From assembly GCF_001039355.2 (NCBI RefSeq), contig NW_019774380.1:497410-554035 (forward strand): a DNA stretch of 56,626 bases, written 5' to 3'. Positions 23,219 through 36,264 of this stretch are shown piece after piece. The notes beneath the pieces are model-generated. The model saw only the letters and a list, made by a program, of their open reading frames with translations. It was not told the DNA's origin and ran no database searches. Numbering within the stretch: position 1 is the first letter of the stretch; every line of letters begins with the position of its first letter. Position numbers and translations under genes: made by a program. This DNA comes from Lingula anatina (Eukaryota > Brachiopoda > Lingulata > Lingulida > Lingulidae).

Positions 23219-24512
23219 GATGTTTTCATATCCTTTTGAGTCTTTTCAACTTAAATCCTGCTTATGGCGTCTAAAAATCTGCTGCAGTTTAATTACCTTT
23301 GATTTTACAATTTCACGTTTGGTTCTTCATGTAGCATATTTCTGGAGGGTACTATACATTGCAAACATGACAGTTGGGCTGAGTTGGCCATGCAATCAAC
23401 ACATTTGGATCCCTGATACTATTGCTATTAGCATAACATTTTATTTTATGTGGTATAGATAATGAAATTTTTTATCCTCAAGGGTTATTGCTGCTTGAAT
23501 ACTAATTATAACTTTGAAGCAGTTCATATGATTCCAAATGGTTTAGAAAATATGTCAATTTACCAAAACTGGCTAAGTTGAAAGGAATAAAATTGATATG
23601 TTATCATTATGTATAAGTGAGACAAAATGGAGTCCGTTCAAATTTTTTCATTTTAATATAAACATAAGCAAAATATATTGATGAGATAAATTGATGAGAA
23701 GTTATCAAAGGTGAGGAGTGTATAGCAAGACTTGCATCTTCATCACCAGTGGTTTTAGGGTGCCCTTGCTATGTCCATAAATATATGGAAAATGTTCCAG
23801 ATCAACCTTCATTTAAATTCAGTATAACATCTAGTTGTAAACCATTTTCACTATGTTAAGCAAAGATAACTAAAAAGTAATAATACTTAGTAATAACCTT
23901 AAACTCATTTAAGTGGGTCAAGTTATAGCCATCAATGGCAATGAACATAGTACATTGCTTAAAATTAACCAAGAAAAAAGTGAGCCGATCAGCATCCTTG
24001 ATAACTAAAGTAATCAATAACTGTGGTTTGTATTGTGTTTATAACACATCTAATGAAGTCACTGGGTTGTATGACATAAGAAGAAAACTTCTAAGTCAGT
24101 GACATTACTCAAGCAGTGTAGGTCATCTAGTGAATTGCTTTCACCTAAGGAAGCCCAGTTCACTCAGAGAAAGGTGCCATTGTCACAGTTTCCAAAGCAC
24201 AGTGCCATGGTGGTCATAAAACTGGAATCACCTTGGTGTCACTGTCATCATAATCATTAATCTTTGCTCAGGACTGGAACATTTCCTCCAAACCTGTATC
24301 CTCCCCATGGGCTCTACATTTCAATGGATGTTGATATCAGTATTTGTTACTAATATACTGACATGAATTTTTTAAAGTTTTTTTTTTTTGCCAATTCAGA
24401 AGTATACCAAGGTTATTACTTTCCATTATGAAAGGGATGTTTTTGTTATGTCCTATTGGAAATAATATTTGGATGCCTAAATAAAATTGTGTTGCAATTT
24501 TACCTAGCCAGT

Positions 24513-24538
24513 TGTGTGTGTGTGTGTGTGTGTGTGTN
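24513..24538. repeat. (GT)n microsatellite ending in a single N
   Basis: The TG run stops at an unknown base at 24538 and is followed by GA units, so array length and junction are unreliable in this assembly. Confidence 0.9.
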
Positions 24539-25201
24539 GGGAGAGAGAGAAAAGACATTCTAGTTTTAGGAGATAAGCAACCCATATTGCATGCTATCTA
24601 TACACAACAACCACCTCTTCCCCTGGTAGTTTCCTTTCATGCTAAGGTAATCACGAAGGACAAGGAACATGCCTCTTAAGATGGAGCGATTACCTGACCA
24701 GTCCTCCTGTGTTTGTATGGTAAATGCTCACCCATTTTGAATGCCTTGACAATATCAGTATCTAAGTTTTTCCAGGATTTATTATTTTTAAGTAACACCA
24801 AAAAACTTTTAAATAAAATGCATTTTTGCCACGACCCTATTCAAAATTCAAAATGTTGTTCCGGTCTTTTTGTTGACTTGATATGGTTTTTTTGCCCACA
24901 GAGATCATCAGTTTTGTTCGAATTTATTGAGTAGTTACTGTAGCCCATCTTGGCATGCTTCTGACAAGAACATTTGCATGCTATGGTCAAATGATACGAT
25001 ATGGTCCCCTGAACAAATAATACCTTTCTTCTTCACAAACATTTTGAATAATTTTTATCAATAATTAAGGGGGTACATGACATGCACCTGACCTCTTGAC
25101 CTCAGTGGACATACCTGTTGAACCTTACAAAATTTTTAAGTCCAGCATCATTTTTAAGTCCAGGGTCATTTGGGTCATTCTTGTGAATTGTGTACCCTGG
25201 A

Positions 25202-25370
25202 CAGGGGCGGATCCAGAGATATTTTCTCACAATCTTCCAAATTATCTTTGTTAGTCCATCCTCCATTTTTGACCGTCTTCCGAAAGAAAAAAATGGGATA
25301 CCCTTCAATGTAAACTTGAAAATCTGACCGTCATCTGGAAGACCCAGAAAACGCCCTCAATCCGCCCCTG
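25202..25370. mobile_element. Short hAT-like MITE remnant
   Basis: The left end CAGGGGCGGATCCAG and right end ATCCGCCCCTG are inverted. CAGGGGCGGATC is a typical hAT-type terminus. The element is 169 bp and non-coding. A clean 8-bp target duplication is not visible, so it is probably old or truncated. Confidence 0.5.
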
Positions 25371-25388
25371 CTGCCCCCCCCCCCCTCG

Positions 25389-25481
25389 TTGAAGATCTAC
25401 ATTACAGTTGGATAATCCCCGAAGAAGGCCCAGGGGCCGAAAGCTCGGATTGTATTTTACAACTATAATGTAGATCTTCAA
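25389..25481. repeat. 93-bp hairpin with 22-bp arms and a hammerhead-like core
   Basis: TTGAAGATCTACATTA begins the left arm and the inverse closes the right arm, matching at 21 of 22 positions. The loop contains CCGAAGA, a GGCC/GGCC stem and GAAA. This order resembles the catalytic boxes of hammerhead ribozymes in Penelope-like retroelements, but with C instead of the conserved U in the first box and no clear stem III. Confidence 0.55.
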
Positions 25482-27486
25482 AGATGCATCATTATATATA
25501 CTTTTGTGTTTTAGATATAAAATGTGAAGTAGTAAACGGTAACGTGGTAAGGTCATAACCCTCCGGCCCCTCCTCTTCCCCCATAGGCATGGATGTATTT
25601 ATATTCACATCACATAGGTAGAATTTGTAAAATCATAACATGGCCTCTTTTTCCTGTATTAAGACTCTGTCACACCCTGCATAAAGAGGTCTGTACGAGT
25701 ATCATATGTGACATCGATTATATCCACAACTTTGAGTATGAAATCACCCTGTTTCCAGCATAAAAAAAAATAAAGATTCAACTTGCTCGAAACATTTTAT
25801 ATGCTATTTTTATCTTCCTCCTGGTATGCAAACGTACACATATGCTTGTATACCTACTAGAGGAGCATACCACTTAAGTCTAATGAATCTGTGCATTTGT
25901 CTGCATCGAGGCAATTTTTCTCATACGTTAATGCTTTATGCAGTATGTGACAGTACCATTACTTAACGATGAACAGTAGCGTTCAAATAGCCTACAGGCG
26001 TCACGTTTATTGTTGCGGAATGGCTGGTTTGATAATATTTTGATAATTTTTTCCCATAGACAAGAAATTTTCTTTCATTGTTGAGTGGTGCATTGCATGC
26101 TTTTCACTTTCCAAGCCTTTTCAATTTGGAGGGGGGAAGGGGGCCATTGCCAATATTCAACATGTGAATTGTTGGGTTGTATTAAGCAAGATGATTAATC
26201 AGAAAATCTGCTCTATGGATTTGTGATTTTGCTGTGGTGTATGTGCGTGTGTTTTATAAATAGATGAAAAGTCAATGTGACATCAAGTTAAGTGTGTTTC
26301 AAGTGAATTCCCATAAGCAAGCTGTTGGGATTCATTGCCCTGAGTCTTTTTTATAACACCACTGCAGAGAGTATCGCAATTAAAACCAACAAAGCAACGA
26401 CAGCTTCCCTCTAATTTTCATAAGACACATGCCACTATTCTTCGTTACTACAGCTAAGGGCCAGAATGGTGGATTCGTCTGTGAGTTTGAATAACCCAAA
26501 GCTGCGCTATCAAATGTATATAGCTAAGCCAGGAGGCTGAATTTGTTTAAAAAGAGAAGTTCAAGTGCAGCAATTGATGTTACATCAATGCCAGTTACAA
26601 AAAGCAGAGATGAAATTATTATTGATCTGTGCAGAATAGAATACATTGCCGTGACTAAACCCTAAATGGGTAAATGTGTTTTTGTTTCAAGGAAAAAGCA
26701 TCTTGGTGCAAATTTTATGCGTATTGCCATTATGGTTATTCAGGATTGCTTTCCTCGTGAAGCAAGCGTAATGAATTTATTTGTCATAGCTGACTGCTGT
26801 GTGTTCAAATTGCAATTGTATATGTAGAGTCATTTCCTAAGATTAAAAAAATATAATAATAGATGGATTTGTTTTTCTTCCAATGGGATTTAAATACAAA
26901 GCTATCAGGGCATAAAGAAATTCAGCATAGCATAATTTGGAAGCCATGCTGTGAAGTATTTACTGACTAAATTTACTTACAATAAATTGTAAATATTTGA
27001 ATGTTTCATAAGTTGCACTAGAGTAACATGAGAATCCTCAGACAATTGACAGATATCAAGGTTTTTATTTCACTAGAACTAGACTGTACCAGTGAAGAGG
27101 CCATCCCCTTATGGCAGTTAAAGTAACACACATTGCACAATAAAATAAAACACTTATCAAAGCAGCCCTAGTCAACAACAACTCCTTTATATTGCTGGAA
27201 TTACTAGACAGTTACTAGAGTAAAACTAGATATAGCAATATAGTGAAGTAGAATAAATGGACAACCAGTGGAAAGTCTACGTACTTTTTGCAGAATGGAT
27301 CTTGGACTTACCATGAAGGGGCTAGTTTCACAACATAACTGATGAAAAAAAAATAAATAAGAAGAAGAAAAAAAAAAGGAGAAAAAGTAGGTGTAAGAGT
27401 TAAAACCAATGTTTGCTCTTATACACACACAAACACGCTCTCCCACCCACCCGCACCAGGGTGACTAAAATTTGTTGTATCAGTTA

Positions 27487-27712
27487 GGCTTCGTTCACAT
27501 GGAAAGTCTATTTTCTAAAAATCTATTTTCTATTTTCTATCCTGCCGCGTAATTACTGGCAGCGCGAGCCAGTTACTTATAGTAACTTATAGTAAGTGGC
27601 TCGCGCTGCCAGTAATTACGCTGCGGGACATTCAGGGCACAGACCGTGATCATAAGATACCGGGAATAGAAAATAGATTTTTAGAAAATTACCTTTCCAT
27701 GTGAACGAAGCC
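27487..27712. mobile_element. Palindromic MITE, PIF/Harbinger-like
   Basis: The ends are GGCTTCGTTCACATGGAAAG and its inverse (one mismatch by eye), flanked on both sides by TTA, the 3-bp target duplication typical of PIF/Harbinger. Homology between arms continues inward through CTAAAAATCTATTTTCTAT and a GC-rich core (GTAATTACTGGCAGCGCGAG and inverse) to a small centre near 27590. The 226-bp element is therefore almost one long hairpin. It has no coding capacity and would depend on a transposase elsewhere. Good arm identity suggests relatively recent insertion. Confidence 0.85.
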
Positions 27713-27715
27713 TTA

Positions 27716-29680
27716 GACTTGTTGGTCTGGATTTAAGTACGCAAGCACTAGCACCTAGTACGTTTCCCCACTTTCTCTTAATCAATTATGAGAGAAGGAA
27801 AAGAGAATAATTTAGTTTACAGGTCTTCTTGTGGACTTCTTTTCAGGATGCATTCACATTTATATTCTCTAGATCACTTCACTATCGATATAAATGGCAC
27901 ATGCTAATTATTTCGAGAAGGTCAGTTGTTTCTTGAATCTTGGTAATGGGTGCTGCTTGCACCACATGCTGTGGACAGGCCAACTGAACTGCAATCAACA
28001 CAGTTCATGCAGAGTTATCATGGATTAAGAACAGAAGTATTGTGTTAATAGATAATTGCGAATGCACAATATGTTTCTTTCACAGAAAAGAGGTCATCTA
28101 TCTATTGCTTTTAATTTAATTTGTTTAGATTTGAAGGCAAGATCAATGTTATTGGAGATAAAGTGCTGTACTTAAACGTGATGCAGAAATGATAAAAAAT
28201 GTCAGTGCTTGTTATGCTAGATTGTGAAATTATAATGCATTCCTGCATTATAGTTAGCATTACAATGTTGTCAGCATTTTGGGCAATATTAATGCCTTTA
28301 AAAAGTATAATGCCTTGTATAGAAATTGAAGGTAAAAGTTGCATTTTCCCCTCCGTATCATTTTAATGTTCACTGGCAGATGCTTCAAGGGTACAGTCAA
28401 TAACTACTGGAGCAGTTTATATGTGACGAAAGTAGACAGTAAGCAGAAAATATCTGTACAAGTATCATTTTCTGGGAAATAATGTAATGAATGTAATGTG
28501 GTATTGCTGTAAGTTATATTATTTGAACCATTATGGTGGCATTTGATTGTGTTTATGGCAATGCTTTAATACAAATACCCGCTTACCATGCAACTTTAAA
28601 GGATTATGATTAATGCATGAGGACTGTGGCCTTGCCCTTTTGGAAAATATATATGAATCAAATTTAAGGAATATCTTTTAATTCTACAAGAATTCTTCAT
28701 CTGAACATTATCATGTAAGCGCCTAGATTCCCCATATTAAGATAAGAAACCAAAGACTGGGGAGATTTCTAGAGGTGCAACTCCATAGTAGAAATAATAT
28801 CGAAATCTCCAGGCTATTAGCTTTGAGAGTGCAAGCATACTAAGGTTGCCTATTAAAAGTCATTATACGTCTTTCAAGCAATGACACGTTATTGATGATG
28901 TCATCTCGTTGTAGTTATCAATTTTTCCCAGAATCGCCCACTGCACATTTATTTTGTTCCTAGAATTCCTTTGAAAAGCAAATGGGTGTTTACGTTAACT
29001 TGATCTGAGCTAGATAAGAGTACATGCATCACTCTGTAGGGTTGACATTTCAAAAGTGCAAAGCCCACATTGACAACCTTGAATTCCTTAGTGCATTGAG
29101 TTCTAGGGGGGATCTTCTAAAGCTTAAAACAAGTATTATAGAACCCATTTCCAAGTACCTTAGTTAAAGAGACATACTTATGTATTTTCCCCTGCTAATC
29201 TGGGATTTGCTTTTTCCAACATATTTCCACTCCATACATGTTTCTGTTCAGTAGAAAAGAACATGTTAATTGAATTTCCAGAAAGGAAATGAAGAGACGC
29301 AGCAAAGTCTAAGATGGCACTTTTTAAGAAGATTGCTTGACGTCCATGTGGCAAAGGTTACTGAGTGCATTTCTGTGGCCCGGTTTTCAACATGAGTTTA
29401 CATGAACCTCATGCATATCCACCAAACTGACTCTAGTGTTTTTAACAGGAGATCTATGTCCACTGATATCTACTTCATTCAAATGGACAACAGCTGATTT
29501 ATCATGAACTGAAGTAGACCAAATTATTGGTGTTAAAGTTAGGACCCATTTTTGGGCTGTAGCTCGATCATTTATTAAAGTGGCTTCCTCATCATTTACA
29601 GGGACGCCCAGTGGTGTCTTAGAATTTGAAGTCCTTTTGTCAATCCACTGTTGGGTCACCTCAGTCAGGTTACTTCTTTA
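27716..29680 (+). other. Intron between two MITE-like elements
   Basis: This is unremarkable AT-rich sequence. Short open frames on the reverse strand (28111-28344, 29387-29659) have no recognisable domain. Nothing further is supported. Confidence 0.55.
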
Positions 29681-29686
29681 GTAAAG

Positions 29687-29905
29687 CCCCCTTTACACTG
29701 GACGGCGTCCTCTCTGCGTCCAGCAGTCCGGCCCCATTTGAGAGTTAAAAAATTATAATACTTTACGTGCCGGCAACTTGCTGTTCATTGAGCATTCATT
29801 CTGATACAAAATCCATGCTCGTGCCTCCTTATTAAGACCACAGCGTTGCCAAATTTCATGGTCGCAGAGAGGACGCAGAAAGGACGCCGTCCAGTGTAAA
29901 GGGGG
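29687..29905. mobile_element. MITE family copy 1
   Basis: The inverted termini are CCCCCTTTACACTGGACGG and its inverse, continuing through CGTCC, about 24 bp in all. The element is roughly 220 bp and non-coding, with GAGGACGCAGAAAGGACG near its right end. A TAA-like direct flank (29682-29684 and 29908-29910) is a possible target duplication. A related copy in the opposite orientation lies at 49971-50186, which confirms this as a repeat family. Confidence 0.82.
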
Positions 29906-31997
29906 TATAATTAGCTTAGTTGTTAAGATAACCCAGGATAGGTATTAATCATGAAGTACCTCTTCTTCATATTTGCAGGTGCAATGATGAAAATCAAAAT
30001 GGAAAAAAAGAGCACATAATGTATTGCACTGACTGATTTTGGTAGAAAGATACAACTAAAAACACCCAAAAACATGCCTGTATCAATTACCAAACTCAAA
30101 AGATCCATTGAGTATGTGTAGGGGAGCTATATGTGGTGCTCCCACTTGGGTGGGGAAACACATGACAATTTGAATCCCTGTGTGATATATTATCAAGTAC
30201 TTTTTAACCTGGCCGTGAAGTCAGCTAGCTTGTATATATGCTGCCTCTGTTCATTACCCACCGTTGCACAAGCTGTGTGCTCTATTGATAACCGCTGACC
30301 CATGGATTTCTTCTGAATGTATTACCATATTGTTTCCATTACAGACAGGACTTTGTGCAATAGACCTAACCCCTGCTCGTATTTGCTTAAAACCAGAAAC
30401 AGTTTCGCTGTAATTATTGTCAATGTATAAGGAAATGGATTAGCTAGGTTATTTCGTAGTCTCAGAGCCATCTTGGTTGATTGGTCTCAGCTCCAGTGGT
30501 TCTTAATCTCAGCTATATCTAACCTACATACTATTGGATGAACAGCCATCTCCCCCCCCCCCCTTTTTTTTTGAAGCAGGTTTTGTGATACTCAAGAAAA
30601 TGAAAGCTAGATTTTGATTTACAAAAACCAAAAATAGTGCTCCTTGCATGCAGCTGTTGATAAATTTGTGAGATTGTGGTGGCATTTTTGGGTTGTCTGA
30701 ACAAATTATACCATCAGTTGTACAATTGGTTTTGTTGATAAATATGTGTAAGATTTGTGTTGACTGATTAACTAGCATTATCTGGTGAAATTATTAGGAA
30801 AGGAAAAAGATTTTAAAAAAGATAAAAAACGTTGGTATCAGATGTTTTCAATCATAATTGCCTGTCCATTGCCAAGTCCACAGGACAAGAGGCATGACTT
30901 CATGCAACACAGAGATAACACTTGAGGAAAAAAACAACCCAACTAGCGCAAAAGCACCTCAACATTGGCACACCTTGCTCTCTTCTCAGAAACTAATTGA
31001 ATTCTTCCCATTTCCTGAGATGAAATACGCTGTCAGTTGGAGCCCACAATGGTGAAAATGGTGGCTTCTATTTTTGCCAGTAGAATATATTTTTTCCAAG
31101 ATAACGCTTTCCCTGGAGGATTATATTGTATTGGCAATCCATTGAGGTTCCATTTTTGCATAGAGATGATAGGGCAATGTTGAAATAGATTCCCTCATTA
31201 GATGAGCTGTAACATTTGCAGAGGGATGGCCACTCAGTGCACTTGACCCAGCTTGGGGCTGTCAAAGGGGGTAGTTGGATGGAAAGATAGCATTTTTGTT
31301 GTTGTATTATTGCATGGGCATTATATCAAACTATTTGGTGGCAGGTTATGGGGCAGTTGTCACAGGTTTCAGTGACTAAGAAAAATAATTTTTGGTAACT
31401 TGAGGGTAACTGCACTTGGGTGATAATAAGAAAATAAATGCACTGTTTTAGGGAATGAGATTTAATGAGCTTATGTTCAGAATTTTCAAAAATGGAAAAA
31501 AAATAGTTAGTGTGTGAGGAGCATTTATAAATGTAGAAAAGTAGAATTAGTTAAAAGTTTATTCTTTGTTGGTGAAATATGCTTCAGGGATGAAAAGGTC
31601 AACATGACTTCAGATAATTCTGTATCACAGCCACACTTAATGGTGAGCAAAGGATCATTCTTAATTACCTGTAGGTATGCATGTTAAGTGTTGTGGGTAA
31701 TAAGTCTGTCTGTCCACTTAAAAGCTGGACTTTGGTCATATGCACTGACCAGACTGGCTTGTTATTAGCTGGGTAATATACAGGTCATTAGTACTCAGTG
31801 GCCTTTAGGTGGAGTGGCATTTCAGACTTCTTAACTGACCAGCTGGAAACCGATTTGAAAAAAAAAAAAAATGCCAACAGATTGGTGAAAAATTTGGTCT
31901 TCTTAATCCATAGTAGTATTATACTTAGAAATTAGGTACAGAAGTAAGAATTAGAAAAAAAAGCCCATTATTAAGGCTAAAGTGCATATATATATTT

Positions 31998-32030
31998 ACA
32001 CACACACACACACACACACATACACACACA
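31998..32030. repeat. (CA)n microsatellite
   Basis: A CA run with one TA interruption, preceded by a short TA stretch. Confidence 0.93.
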
Positions 32031-32147
32031 AAAAGGCCCTAGATGTAACCACACTCACTATTTTTGAAGATATCTATGAGAGATATCATTCTATCACAAT
32101 TCTATCACAAAGTAAGACAGACATTGCATTGTTAATCTGTATTTTCA

Positions 32148-32182
32148 CCCCCCCCCCCACACACACACACACACACACACAC
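32148..32182. repeat. C11 run followed by (CA)n
   Basis: A cytosine homopolymer runs directly into about twelve CA units. Confidence 0.93.
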
Positions 32183-33145
32183 TCTCCCCTGGACCTTAAA
32201 TCTGTACAGTTATTTATGTCGTAATCCCCAGATCTCACTGTACCTGTTAGATCAGTCAGTGGTGTGGTTGATGTAAGAGGCAAAACACAGCGTGATATTT
32301 CTGGGCCTTGAAATATGTGGATTCCAATACCTGGATGGAACCCTGTTTGTTTAACTTGTTTTACCTGCACAGGTAATATTTTGAAGAATTGACTGAATGG
32401 AAGTAGGTTGCATCTTTTTTTTTTCATCAAACTTATTTTAGATAATTTCAAAAAACCCTTTCATGCTTTGCTTGTAAATTGAGATGCCTCTTTAAAATTT
32501 GAACATGGCATTAGTTATGATAAATTTCAAATGCTAAAAGCAAAATGATACAAATATAATATCCACTGTGTTTCGTTTTTGAAGCAAATTGTAGTGTACA
32601 TCACAGAAATATACCTTTGTGAGATATAGACATTCAACTGAAGAATAATCATATACAATATTTGAGAGATTAAGGTGTTTAAAAAATTTGAATGCATACC
32701 ATATCTGTTGATTGCTTTACTTTTGCCTGGCCAAGTGTTTTTTTTTTTTTTGTTTTTTTTTTTCACTTGGGTATTTCTGCCGCATTATCTCCTGCATCTG
32801 ACACTAGATTAGAGTAATTTACATCAAAAAAATGCAATAAGCGTTTTGTTTCTGTTCCAGTTTCTGGACGCCAGCTGAGGAAAGTGGCATCTTTTATTGT
32901 AGACAGAGATATGATCAGAGATACTAGTACTGAAATTACTCAGAAACAAAATTTAGCTTGGACAAAGAAAAGAGAAACAAATAATAGTTTTTTTTTATAC
33001 CATGAATTTGTAAAACAATAAAAAGAACACAGGCATGCCTTTACCTGCAGAAGGTTCCTATTAGAGTCACATTGCTAATTAAAGGAGACAATTTGACTTG
33101 GAGATTTTGCAGCTTAGCATCTGAATATATTTTACTTTAGGAGTG

Positions 33146-33547
33146 AAATCCATTTTAAAAAGCAGGGTTACGTACTGGAGCCATCTGTTTCTAAAGAAAT
33201 GTATCCGACTGATGTAATTAGGCGCATCTCTACAGCTAAAGATTTCTGTTTTATTTAAACACAAAGTGTATTTTTGATATCATGACAAACAAATGAATGG
33301 AGAGCAAACATGGCTATTTGTGACTGTGAATGTCATTTGAATTTAANAAAATCCATTTTAAAAAGGAGGGTTACGTACTGAAGCCATCTGTTTCTAAAGA
33401 AATGTATCCGACTGATGTAATTAGGCGCATCTCTACAGCTAAAGATTCCTGTTTTATTTAAACACAAAGTGTATTTTGATATCATGACAAACAAATGAAT
33501 GGAGAGCAAACATGGCTATTTGTGACTGTGAATGTCATTTGAATTTA
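33146..33547. repeat. About 201-bp near-identical duplication around a single N; probable assembly artefact
   Basis: Copy 1 (33146-33346) and copy 2 (about 33349-33547) differ at only a few bases, such as GGAGCC/GAAGCC and an extra T. They are separated by one N at 33347. This is what an unmerged overlap of two haplotypes at a contig join looks like. Confidence 0.85.
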
Positions 33548-36264
33548 ATGGAAGGAAGGAGAGTGGCTTTGATTAACAATTTCTTTCTGTTCCACTTTTC
33601 TTGGTTCTTTCTTTTTTTCGTGTTTTAGAAACTTAATGATGTCAAGTGAAAACAGATTCAGACTTTTAGTATAACATGATGGTCCATAAGACCAGGCACA
33701 TTCCTAAGACTTTTATTAGATTAGGTAAATGGCAAAGGCTAGTTTGGCTAGACTGTTATTGCCATAACCAAATTGGGAGTTGTCCAGAACTGTGTTAACC
33801 TGTACATAAAGCACCTGTGGTCAAGAAAGAAATGCCTACAGCCGTGGTCAAGCGTTTCAGTGAATTTGTTATTTGAGTTAATGAAGGTTGGACAATGTTG
33901 CTAGATTATTTTACTCTTTCTGCAATAGCATGATGAAGGTTTGTCCTGTAAGTTTAGTGTTAATAAAGAGATACAACGGATTATGTATAAATAAATTGGT
34001 ATTGGGGATGGACATCAGGGATTGAGATGGACATTTGGGGGGGGGGGGGTGAGAATGATCATTCAATGGGGGTAGACATCAGGGGGTGGGGATGAGCATT
34101 GGGGGTAGGATGGGTAATCAGAGCATTTATTTGTGAATCTTACAACGGGAATTTTGTTTTGTTTATTCATCAGAGACCACTGCATCAGTTTCGGACAAAT
34201 CCATCATAGTTGTTCACTCTCAGGGTGTGGATGTAATAATGTATTTGAAAGGAATAGTCTTTCCTATAAACTCCACTTATGCTACACTATTTTTTTTCTG
34301 ATTTTGTAGAACAAATTTATGCACACGCACACTCAGGCACGTATATACACATAGGCCATCCTAACATAAATGCATATTTGGGATGAAATAAAAGTACACA
34401 ATTGAAAAAAGGGAGAGAGATTGCTGAAGCTGAAAGTAATATGAAAATCATCAGCTTGAATCCCTTTTATGCTGCCAGTTCCTATTGTTAATGATTCAAT
34501 TAAAGGTCCTCAGCATGTAATACCATACCAGGAGCACTGTTGGCAGAACCCGATTGAGTCACATGCAAGAGAGAGATAAAAAAAAAGAGAGCAAGGTGTT
34601 ATGAGAAGGGAAACCTCAGTACATAATGATTAGTCGTACTTCTACTATCCCACATCATCGGAACTCTAATTGATCCTAGGATCAAAATTGAACTGAACTG
34701 ATGGCTTTCGGAGTTACTTTCTACTGGAATTGATTGGAGATCCCGGCTTCATTTCACTGCTTTTAAGAGGTGGGATACCTAGCTGTGATTGAAAAAAATA
34801 CATATGGTGAAATATTGTGCAAAGGGAAATATTAAACAAACATTTTAAGCAAACTCGACCAAAGAAAAAGAAGTAGTGTTGAAGTTGGTGAACAGTATGA
34901 AATCAGTTATGAAATTAATTAAAATTGTCTAAAGCAGTTGGTCATCAGAATACCGATTGGAATGCTTAATATTTAGGACTGCTGGAAAAGATATAATCAG
35001 AATTATAGAAAAACGATTCAGCTTGGTTTCAAATTTGGACAACAGAAGGTAGTACATATTGTTACACAGTGTTTGCATGTACTCTTAATGAATTCCAATT
35101 CGATTCCAATTAAATTAAATAAAACTTTGAGAAATGGGAATATATTAGACAACAGAAATATTTGGTGTGAGGCAGTACAAGTTTGCATTCACATGGGGAC
35201 CATTTTAAACCACAAATTTGACTTCTTGCATCATGGAAATCCCAGATTGCTGCGGCACAGTTAGTATTTGTAAAGCTAAAATTTTCATGGCACATATTTG
35301 CCTAGATCTAAAATAGGTCTAAAACTGCCCATTTTACATGTCAGCCCACTGCAGTGGGGCAAAAATAACCAGGTCCCAGTTGGATAATCAACATCCTTCC
35401 CCCACTCTCCTCTCATTCCAAGTCATGGAAATGTATAATTATGTCACAAAAACATCCCACCTTGGGCAGTTCTGATGCTTTCCGCTCAGACTACGTCTGC
35501 CACCATTGCGTGTTGTGACATTCTGGCTGGGAGAGGTTCAAAAGTTCACTGAATGCTGTCATTTTTCAGAGTTAGGGGTTTTTGAATGAAAAGTAATAAG
35601 AGTAAACGAGCTTGTTTATTTCGGACACATCCATTGTTGACTGAAGGTGTAATTTTGGTGTTGGTGTTTTTGAAAGAAAACAAGTTAGCTAGCTTGTTTT
35701 CAAGACATATGGTCATTGCTGTTAATGACCACATGTCATGAAATTTTGAGCACTGTTATGTGAATAATGTGACTGGACATTGCTTCTTCTTGTCTGTATT
35801 TACTGACCATGCATATAACTTGATTAGCACCTGTCAAAAAGATGTGGTGGCCCCTTGGACAACCAAGAATTTGGTAGTACTGTTATTACATGGAATGCTT
35901 TAGGACATGATACATTCTTACCTAATCCAAACACGCCTTCCATTGATGCTTGTGTATGAACTTTTCAACTTTTTCAAGTTTCTTGATCAGTAGCAGATAG
36001 ATAACTTTGATGATTTTTTTTTCTGATCAAAGTATTTATTATCTGCTATTGCTTATATATTACCTCTGTTGCCAAGTTACAAATATTATTAGTCTAAAAA
36101 TTGTGTTGACTTCATCTTTCCAGGTAGATTTAGAATAACATTGTTAACATACATTAAAACTTGCATTCAGAATTTAGAAAGTTTAACCTTTTTATTGATA
36201 ATTTACATCAATAAAGGTGTAAAAATGATTTTCCTAATTTTTGTATCACTTCTTTTTTCCACAG
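33548..36264 (+). other. Long intron, last part
   Basis: This holds a G-rich degenerate repeat at about 34000-34120 and otherwise plain AT-rich sequence, ending in a pyrimidine-rich tract and CCACAG acceptor at 36264. Reading frames at 35073-35295 and 35546-35734 carry no domain. Confidence 0.6.
34000..34120. repeat. Degenerate G-rich minisatellite
   Basis: Variants of GGGGATGGACATCAGG recur about every 20-30 bases, with a G13 run inside. Several G tracts on the plus strand could form a quadruplex. Confidence 0.7.

Larger units (their letters stand above)
16565..27480 (+). other. Long intron, third part
   Basis: This is AT-rich and without a supported exon. It contains a perfect 12-bp-arm hairpin (17835-17866), a third candidate D-box (20573), a 2 x 102-bp tandem duplication (21199-21402), a cluster of GTGGTCAG words (21402-21545), a MITE-like element (22787-22959), a palindromic CRE (23074-23081), a 32-bp tandem duplication (23161-23218), a GT repeat ending at a single N (24513-24538), a hAT-like remnant (25202-25370) and a hairpin at 25389-25481. 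Confidence 0.6.
29906..33145 (+). other. Long intron, fourth part
   Basis: This contains a poly-C/poly-T patch (30548-30571), CA repeats at 31998-32030 and 32158-32182, a C11 run, and CTGACCA words near 31740-31845. No exon is supported. Confidence 0.55.
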
